DNA from: Labia minor | Lineage: Eukaryota > Arthropoda > Insecta > Dermaptera > Spongiphoridae | DNA: 64,000 bases | Assembly: GCA_963082975.1 (NCBI GenBank) | Contig: OY720350.1 | Location: 37,306,660-37,370,659 of the forward strand | Direction: 5' to 3' | Shown: positions 56,626 through 64,000 of the stretch, in pieces | Layout of the letters: every line of letters starts with the position of its first letter | How positions within the stretch are numbered: position 1 is the first letter of the stretch | Made by a program: the position numbers and the translations under genes | The notes under the pieces: model-generated | Database searches by the model: none | The model's input: only the letters and a program-made list of their open reading frames with translations | What the model was told of the DNA's origin: nothing

Positions 56626-58270
56626 CTGGAGTGTCTCCACTCGACTATCACGCAATTTGAATTGGAATAATTAACATAACAACACTAAATTATATTTAAA
56701 TTAAATTTAATTAATTAAATTATAAATTTTAAAATTAATAAATAATATTTATTAAACCAGCAGGTGATGGCTCTTTGTTGGTGGCACCACGTCAAGTGTT
56801 GGCGCGTGATTTGCAGTGTTAAAAAATTAAATCCGGTACTTTCAGTGATTCAATCAAACTGAAATTCTATATATAGCAGTCATACTATTTTTAATCATGT
56901 GAAAAACTATCAAACATATATCTTTATTTTTACGGTCAGTTTAGAGGAAAAAATGAAAACTTGGTAGGTAATGACCCTCTTCCTGTTGAGCTACATTTCT
57001 CTAAAGTTGATAGAAATCTACGAATTTTGAATAAAGCCCGTATACCAAATTTCATGATTCTATCTCAATTTTGTGTAATCTTGTCTACTTTTACACACAC
57101 ACACACACATTTTGGTTTGTCTTTGCAGTTTCTTGAGATATGGCCCTCTTTATCACATCTGAGACACAGCTTCGAGTGATCGTGTGCGCATGTGCAAGCT
57201 CGCGCTATATGGCCGAAGTTCAAACATTTGAAGCATCTAGTCAGACTGACCTTCTCTCGGATATGGCAGATAACCCGTCCTATTTTTATTTTACCCTCCT
57301 TGAGAACTTTTCCACCCAATCTGCCGGAAGACTGATAAGAGCTGTCTATCTTCCCCCTGGCGTCATCCTTAGGTTTTTGATGTCTTCTAGTGTGAGCCCT
57401 TTGGCTTCTTCAAACCTCATCTTTAGAGCTGAATGGACTTCTCTTGTGACTTCGTCAAGATCTTTGATTACGGTCAGAATTTTGTGGTTAAGAACTTTTA
57501 CCTCCGCTACTGTTCCGAGCACATCCCCGACCGATGATTGGTAGGACGAACTTTTCCCATCAGAAGACTTTCTCAATCTCAGTAAAACGTCACCATTCGC
57601 TGTCTTGCGGATATGTGTGAAATTTGTGCCAAGGTCATTTAGAGTAGGGTCGGCTTTTATTTTCTTAAGCATGCCTGCGTAAGAAAGTTCCCCCGTCTTT
57701 TTATTAACTGTTATTCTCTACTGTAGACCACCGACCAATGTCCATTCCGATCGTTTTTCTTCCTCGACAATCTCGTGAGCGGCGTCATTAGATAATTGAA
57801 AGAGTGTTCGTGGTCTCTTATTCTTCATTTCCTTTTTTCCAGTCTTATTCGGATTTTCCATCGGAATATCTTCTTTCGTGAACTCCGTCACTTCCTTAAG
57901 AACTAGACATTGAGTTGATTTGTCTGGGGATATTTGGGTGCTACTTATCTCTGTATTTGGATTCGAGTGAAGACGTGATGTCTTTTGCTCCATATCCTTG
58001 AAATCGTATGAGATACGTTATTGTGGTACCGTAGGAGGGAAGAGGCGTCAAAGGGAGGTGGTTTTAGTGGGTAAAAATCCCACACGCACATGAGTACGGG
58101 CTCAGCAGTGTCTATGAAGATTTCCACCTACCCTCGTAAAAACAATAAACTCACACACACACAGGCATTTTTCTCAACATTAGTGAAAATGATTCAGGAA
58201 CCTTCAAAAATCATCAAAACCTCGACATCTAAAATTTTGATGATCGCAATACTATCTCTGTCGAGATAGT
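56626..58270 (-). mobile_element. HINE-1 copy split by a retroelement fragment
   Basis: Reverse orientation. The 5' part lies at 58150-58270 (ACTATCTCGACAGAGATAGT), the 3' part at 56626-57110 (GGAAGAGGGTCATTACC inverse, GCGTGATAGTCGAGTGG, hairpin, CTCCAG). The break is inside the GT microsatellite, with CA/GT repeats left on both sides. The intervening ~1.04 kb is an R1-like ORF1 fragment in the same orientation. Confidence 0.82.
57099..57993 (-). pseudogene. R1-like non-LTR ORF1 (Gag-like) fragment with CCHC zinc knuckles
   Basis: The reverse strand from ATG 57993 encodes a polar N-terminal part, then a central domain (YAGMLKKIKADPTLNDLG, VLLRLRKSSDGKSS, VKVLNHKILTVIKDLDEVT, LTLEDIKNLRMTPGG, TALISLPADWV), then two CCHC knuckles: CFKCLNFGHIARAC and CLRCDKEGHISRNC. 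This arrangement is that of ORF1 nucleic-acid-binding proteins of R1/LOA/I-like LINEs. Defects: in-frame TAG after GGLQ and after TPGGR, and a one-base frameshift before EKVLKEG. It ends right after the second knuckle at the HINE-1 microsatellite. No third knuckle, ORF2 or 3' end is present. About 150 bp upstream of the ATG belongs to the same insert. Confidence 0.8.
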
Positions 58271-59819
58271 AAAAATTACTGATTTTGATGTATTTTCTGA
58301 ATTAAACTAAGATAACTAAATTTTTCAAACAAAAAATAAAATTGAAAAATTAAATCATTTTAAAATTTTAAAATGATGAATATCTAATTCTTACGTAAAT
58401 AAAAATTACATTCAAATTTTTTTACAATATAATTTAATTTTTAATAATATTTATAGTTAAACTAAAAAGAAAACCTTATAATTAATTGAATTTTTATAAA
58501 TGCTTTAATTATAAATTTCTTTATTTAACTAAATTGGTTTGTATACTCTTCATTGATTATTTATCATTGATTTTATGAGTAACTATATATTATTTACTAT
58601 CCACTTATTTAAATATAAATAATTGATATTGATTTAATTCAATTAGTATTAATTTAACACTTTTGATAATATCAACAGATTAGATAAATGTACACCTATA
58701 AACATTTGCATGTTAATTTGCAATATAAGTAATACAATAGAATATAAATTATAAATCAATTCGTATACACATCAAATTAAAGTATTTATGATTATTCATT
58801 TACATATATGAATATTATGAATAAAAATATATTAAATTATCAGGAAATTAAATGTGAAATGTATTTTTATAGATAATCGATTTTAATTGGGATTTTAACA
58901 ATGAAATTAATAACATAAAAGTGTCATATATAAAAAGTGATTATATATTGATTTATATATTATTTTAAAATTATTCAATTAAATGTTCAATCTCATTACA
59001 TTATCATTGACCTTATTCGTAATGGGCAATAAATGAATTAGTGGATAGTGGAGAAGGGGATGATAGAAGGTAAAGGAACTACAGCCTCGGGAATAGTTAA
59101 GATAAAATCCCAATATTTAATATTGGAAAAGTAGAGTAGTAGTGAAAGTATAAAATTTTATATTTTATTCAATATCTTTAGAATAATCAAATTTTAAGAT
59201 TCAAAATGATTTATCTAAATTGGAATTGGACATTTAGTTATTTCAAATTTGTGTGGATAGTTATAAAATAAAGCAAATGCAATTTTATTAAATGTTGATT
59301 TTTTGTTTTAAAAAATCAACTTGAAATGTTATCAAACGAATGCCTATGAATAATAAATCTATTAACTTCAATATATTATTTGTATATTACCTATATATGT
59401 TAATTATACAAATGGCTTTTAAACCATTCGATTTGTGAGGAGAATATTTTTACTAGTATATACCTACATATACAAAAATGTAATTTGTTTTTAATACATT
59501 CTATTCACAAATCAATTGACCAAATAATAACCAATTAAATAACTTTATCTGATATAAAAAATAGCATTATAAACTATGTTTATCTATTTTACAAACTATA
59601 TATATTCATTTTAGATGCATTATCTATATATTTCAGTAAAAAATTACAATTAAAACCTTGCAAAGATACCTAAATAAAATTCCTTTATGTATTATTTAAA
59701 GTAAAATATTCTTAACAATATTAAAAAAATTAAAAAAATAATTTTTTATATATAATCCTTAATAATAATAATCTATAATCTATAAAACTCGCGATCTATA
59801 AAACTTCACGTTCCATATT
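58271..59819. other. AT-rich intergenic stretch
   Basis: No gene or transposon was recognised. Confidence 0.45.
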
Positions 59820-60026
59820 ATTTGATATATTTGCGTTATGTTCATTTGGGTTCTTAAATCAACATCAGAAATTTTCTTCTCAACTTTGATGGTGGTGTAA
59901 CAACCCAAATGTATATACATACCTAAAGAGCAAGTATATCAGGTAAAGCATCAAAGTTGAGGAAAAGAGGTTTCTGATGATGGTGTAACAACCAAAATGT
60001 ATATAAATCAAATATATCAAAAAATT
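59820..60026. repeat. Imperfect inverted repeat (MITE-like)
   Basis: GATATATTTGCGTTATG...ATCAACATCAGAAATTTTC at the left is inverse to ...TTTCTGATGATGGTG...AATCAAATATATC at the right. The CATCAAAGTTGAG block is present in both orientations in the middle. Not assigned. Confidence 0.55.
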
Positions 60027-60259
60027 TGAAATATGTGTCTTTTAAATATCTTATTTTAGTTTTATTATTATTTATTATTTGAAGATCGAGGAACCTCAGC
60101 AACCATGCCTTTTGTGCCTTAAAGAAATAATCCATCGAAAAAGATAAATCTCATTTATTTCCAAGCAATCCCTACAGGGAGAATTTCATCTTCCCTACCG
60201 AGGCACAGCCTGGCAAACAGTAAATTGCTCAATCCTGACCGATTCCAATAAATAACATT

Positions 60260-60318
60260 ACAATAAATAAAATTACAATAAATAAAATTACAATAAATAA
60301 AATTACAATAAATAAATA
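60260..60318 (+). repeat. 15-bp tandem repeat, about four units
   Basis: Unit ACAATAAATAAAATT. The preceding 60085-60259 is more GC-rich (CCCTACAGGGAG, CCGAGGCACAGCCTGGC) and could be a LINE 3' UTR whose tail is this short tandem repeat, as in many non-poly(A) LINEs. No coding part is visible. Confidence 0.6.
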
Positions 60319-60639
60319 TATAAATAAATAGTTAAATAAATAATAAAAAAATATCACCGCTCAAATAAGGGACTGTAAAGAGGTCCCCATTGAACATGAC
60401 TAGAATATAATAGCAAAAATAATAAAATAAATAATAAATAAATACTATATTTTGTATAACAAAAGAAACCTAAACAAATTTTTGAGTTTTATATTTATAG
60501 AAATTATATTTATAAGTATGAATTTTATAAATTTTTATATTCTTTTTTATACATTAATAAATTAGATGATTTAAATGATAATATATTTTATATAATATAA
60601 ATGAAAAAATATAACTAAGGGTAATTATTTACATCCATG

Positions 60640-60965
60640 GTTCCGAGGTAGAAATGATTGTCCCCAAGAGGGCGATACCTTCAACCAAGCTTGGCTTTAG
60701 GTCAAGAGATGGCGCGGCCTTCACTATTGTGTTTGCTTTGCCCAGTAGATAGCGCAATTAAATTAATTTTTTTGAATTACTTTAGTATGAATTAAACTTT
60801 TTCTAAAATAAAATAAACCGAATTTAAAAAACCAAAAAAGCAATTATCACTAATTAAAAAAAAATTTTGTTAATATATATTTAAATTCAAATTGTATATA
60901 ATTGCGGTATCTACTGGGCAAGGTGAAGGTCTCGCCCTCTTGTGATCATAAGTCATACTATAACT
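60640..60965. repeat. Inverted repeat with GAGGGCGA and GCCCAGTAGATA arms
   Basis: AAGAGGGCGATACCTTCA and GCCCAGTAGATAGCGCAATT at the left are inverse to AATTGCGGTATCTACTGGGC and TGAAGGTCTCGCCCTCTT at the right, spanning about 290 bp. The left arm has an extra 60 bp containing another CTTCA unit. MITE-like; termini not resolved. Confidence 0.55.
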
Positions 60966-61365
60966 GTCAAAACATAGCCCCCCCCCCATCCCCAATTTAT
61001 ATACAAATTATATTAATTTTTCTCTCGTAAACACGAAATTTCCAGAAAATATTTCATATCAAAAATCAATCAGGATAATCACTGGTATTTTTTTTTTCAA
61101 TCCGTTGAGGGAAGGACTAAATGATACCAGTACCTAACTAAGTTATAATCTAAAAGACAATTTGATAATTTCTTGAAAAAATATATAACAATAAAAGTTA
61201 TTTTGATTTCTTTATTTATATGAATTTAAACTAGAATTAATCTCATTAAATTAATAAATAGATTACGAAATGTATGTTGGTTATATAATTGAATACGCGT
61301 TTGATATTGTTTCAAAATGACTTCTATATTGTTGTTGTTAGTTTGATTCAAATCTTCTGAACATT

Positions 61366-61418
<53 letters not shown>

Positions 61419-62204
61419 TTGTATAGATAGATAGTCAGATAGTGTATGTGGGTGGATGGGTGGGTGTTAATACAATGTCAAAATCGAAATTGGTTTATAC
61501 TCGCTCTCACCCTGAGCTTTTGTTGTTGCGAGTCTGCGGTGTGGTTCAGCAAATAGATCTCGCCACATGATATGTATCTTTGTAAGCCAAGAGGCAAATG
61601 GTGTTGACTTAAAGGGCGGATTCGATACTCACAAAATGAATACCACAAACAGACGAACAACTATAAAATGACAGATGAAAAAAAAGACAAACGAACAAAG
61701 ACATCATAACATCCACTTTTTTAGTAAATATAAAAATAAAAACATGAATTCTGTTACTTAACTTAATTCGAATAATTATTAGTCAATAGCAGACCCGGCA
61801 AAGGTTCGCTTTTGCATGTGTGTCTGTATACATATATAGGTATGTGATAACTGAACTCTTAATAATAATAATAATAATGTATTAAATGAATATAATGGAA
61901 ATTTTAGTTTTAATTGGACTTTTTCTTTGTTTTTTTATTTTTATTTATTTTTATTGGAATTATTACAAATAATAATAATAATAATATACCGGTTAATACG
62001 TGAAAATAATAATAATAATAATAATAATAATAATTTATTAAATGAATATAATTTAAATTTTATTTTTTATTTATTACATTTTTATTTTTGAAGTGAAACT
62101 TCTTTAGCGGCGTCCTGACATTTGGTTGAGAATGGAGAGTGAATTGAAAAATTGAGTTTTCGTAACGCAAGTGAGAAAAAAGATATAAGTATAACGAGTG
62201 AGAA
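60966..62204. other. Microsatellite-rich intergenic stretch
   Basis: TA tract at 61371-61412, AAT tracts at 61861-61880 and 62008-62033. AGACCCGGCAAAGGTTCG at 61790-61807 resembles a common insect interspersed-repeat end (recollection). No gene was recognised. Confidence 0.4.
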
Positions 62205-62298
62205 TGAGAAAGAGGCTATCTGCGTCTCCCTTTTGTGCGGTCTTTCGTTCTTGAGAAAGAGGCTATCTGCGTCTCCCTTTTGTGCGGTCTTTCGTTCT
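62205..62298 (+). repeat. Perfect 47-bp tandem duplication
   Basis: 62205-62251 and 62252-62298 are identical (TGAGAAAGAGGCTATCTGCG onward). Just downstream, GCGCATGCGC at 62330-62339 is a perfect NRF-1/ewg-type palindrome. Confidence 0.85.
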
Positions 62299-62572
62299 AA
62301 TCCCCACTCATGACGCGCAAGTCCATGACGCGCATGCGCACGAGTACGTTGACGAAAATTCTCAAGTCAAATATACAGCGTGCACGCATACCGACGCATG
62401 TAATTGTGTGTGTGAACATGGTCGGCGATTCACACGCCAACACATACAGTTATGTGCGTCGATGACCATTCACGTTATTTATCCGAATCTCAACATTACT
62501 TTAACACTACTAAATCAATTTAAAATTATTATTGCATTTAAAACTGCTTTTCTCTACTCCACAGATTTCACT

Positions 62573-62979
62573 ATGCCGAAAAAAAATAACGACCAAAATT
62601 TAGACGATATTATTTATTTCATACACCGTTCACTACTGGTTTATAGCCACACAGGTGCTAATGCACTTGAACGAGGCGAAGATAAAATCCCTCTAATTCT
62701 CGGGGGAGATTTTAATGTAAATTTTGGATCTGAGATGATTCGTTGCCGTTGATCAACTTTCTTCGAGAAACATTTGGTCTGCTTATAAATAACGATCCCA
62801 AGGAATCAACAACAAAATCTGGAACTACAATAGATGCTGTTTTTACACGTTATATAGAAAATATCGAATCACGAACATATATATCTTATTTTAGTTATCA
62901 CAAGCCATTAATATCAGTATTACCAATTGAAGCACCAACCGACAATAGTACAGGCAATGTAGATATGATGATAGAGTAG
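62573..62979 (+). pseudogene. Endonuclease (EEP fold) domain relic, Helentron or LINE type
   Basis: ATG 62573 opens MPKKNNDQN...FIHRSLLVYSHTG, then KIPLILGGDFNVNF, the GDFN motif of AP-endonuclease-like domains. A frameshift near 62733 is needed to continue into DDSLPLINFLRETFGLLINN, SGTTIDAVFTR and TYISYFSYHKPLISVL; SYHKP matches the position of the SDH catalytic motif with Asp changed. No RT follows. This SYFSYHKP variant is one I associate with the endonuclease attached to Helentron Rep-helicases, but a CR1-like LINE source cannot be excluded. An acceptor-like CTCCACAG precedes the ATG by about 9 nt. Confidence 0.62.
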
Positions 62980-62987
62980 ATAATAAT

Positions 62988-63620
62988 AATAAGTTGACCT
63001 GTGGCCAGGTCCGAACCGACCGACGGTTTGAAATAAATTAATTTCCAGCTACAGAAACAATTTCCAATAATTTTCATATATCTATTAATGTAATAAAAAA
63101 CAGATATGGATACATAAATAATAAATATAAACATTTTTAATTTTATTTTATTTATAATATATATGCAAGACCAGGCTGTGACGTCATGAATGGCTGGATG
63201 ACGTCATATAATTTTAAATCAAGAAAAAACTAATAAATATGATTTTTCTCGAGGATAAAACCAATACAAAGTGCATGATTCGTGGTGATATATAAAAAAA
63301 TCTCCTTTGGTGTGAAAATAACCCTTTCTTTCCTATCGTCGGTCGCTAATACTACCACTTCCGGTTTCCGGAATTGCACCAAAAGTTGATCAATTCATCC
63401 CACTGATGCATTAAGTAAATATACCAAATTTCATCAAAATCGGTTGAGCCGTTCAGGCTGTACACATCTATACGGACGGACGGACAGACGGACGGACAGA
63501 CATCATGCTAAAAATACTTTTTTCTGTTTAGAAAATGCATGATTCGTGGAGATATGTAAAAATCTCCACATGTGAAATTTGGTGTGAAAACAATACCTCC
63601 CTTACTATCGTCGGTCGGTA
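62988..63620 (-). mobile_element. HINE-2 copy, subtype B, complete
   Basis: AAGTTGACCTGTGGCCAGGTC, CCGACCGACGG, GCAAGACCAGGCTGTGACG, CCGGTTTCCGG, GGAC/AGAC microsatellite (63472-63502), and the 5' end ACTATCGTCGGTCGGTAAT. It starts 9 bp after the stop of the endonuclease relic, in the opposite orientation. Confidence 0.88.
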
Positions 63621-64000
63621 ATAATAAAGCGAATATTTGTTACGAAAATTTTATACTGTTATATGTCTTTCGAAATGATCCCTTTATTTTTCTCTATTTC
63701 TCTCTCACTCACACTCTCAACTAAAATTTCTCTTATTCTCTAGATTCTAAGAAGTTTCACTTCCGCCACGTGTACGATGCTGCACATTTTGCTTTTTTTG
63801 TTAATAATTATTACATTTTAATTAACAGTTTTCGGAATAAGTATATTCTCTTATTATAGAGATTCTTATTGTTTGTCTCACAAGTCTACCTACATTATTT
63901 CATTACCATTGTATGATTCACAATAAAATTCAAAATATTTAATAGGACATGACATGATCTTAGTATTTTTCCCTACCCAGAATATTTGCTAATATTACAT
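63621..64000. other. AT-rich intergenic stretch to the window edge
   Basis: No feature was recognised. Confidence 0.4.

Noticed and set aside
57140..57544. 134-codon forward frame
   Set aside because: It is antisense to the R1-like ORF1 with clear CCHC knuckles on the reverse strand.
62282..62572. Forward frame rich in His, Asp and Cys upstream of the endonuclease relic
   Set aside because: It begins inside a 47-bp tandem duplication, has no domain, and an acceptor-like site just before ATG 62573 fits better as the start of the relevant exon.

Overview
The window looks like intergenic DNA of an arthropod, most likely an insect. By eye it is about three quarters A+T. It has no bacterial-type gene density and no long host open reading frame, but it is full of transposon families typical of insect genomes: mariner and DD41D-type Tc1/mariner elements, hAT elements, RTE-like and R1-like non-LTR fragments, Penelope-like repeats and Helentron-type rolling-circle elements. 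The species cannot be fixed from sequence alone. Nearly all protein-like sequence is transposon debris with stops, frameshifts or internal deletions. The only host-gene candidates are a 67-residue putative secreted peptide at 80-283 (- strand), a GC-rich exon-like island at 7033-7217 and a promoter/first-exon-like stretch at 15840-15961.

Layout. 0-10 kb: secreted-peptide candidate, mariner relic, RTE-like LINE relic (1682-2650), a palindromic MITE (4201-4474), a HINE-1 copy (5581-6096), an old HINE-2 copy (7344-7862) and a related (CA)n element (9330-9797). 10-24 kb: dispersed repeats, HINE-1 (13891-14476), several LINE tails and a tRNA-like repeat. 24.8-25.6 and 37.5-38.1 kb: two mariner derivatives whose 5' end is replaced by an inverted copy of the 3' end. 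28.1-30.5 kb: a nested stack in which a HINE-2 copy is split by another HINE-2 copy and then by a Penelope-like insert with a perfect 14-bp target duplication. 31.5-33.1 kb and 38.9-39.9 kb: DD41D elements, the second again fold-back. 40.8-44.0 kb: a hAT element with a perfect 8-bp target duplication, holding only the first exons of its transposase. 44-51 kb: LINE, HINE-1, Penelope-like, hAT-MITE and HINE-2 copies. 51.3-54.4 kb: a possible DNA transposon hosting a three-module HINE-2 and a HINE-1. 54.6-55.2 kb: a deleted DD41D-like element. 56.6-58.3 kb: HINE-1 split in its microsatellite by an R1-like ORF1 fragment. 62.5-63.6 kb: an endonuclease-domain relic of Helentron/non-LTR type beside a HINE-2 copy.

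Main points. (1) Two abundant families, called HINE-1 and HINE-2 here, have the full plan of non-autonomous Helentrons (DINE-1-like): subterminal inverted repeats, a central GT or GTCC microsatellite, a 3' hairpin and insertion between Ts. (2) Three cut-and-paste elements from two families independently became fold-back elements by inverted duplication of the transposase 3' end. (3) A Penelope-like repeat has variable target duplications (14 and 11 bp), a TATA-initiator core promoter, and copies that begin at the predicted transcription start. (4) The LINE family ends in two GC-rich stem-loops.
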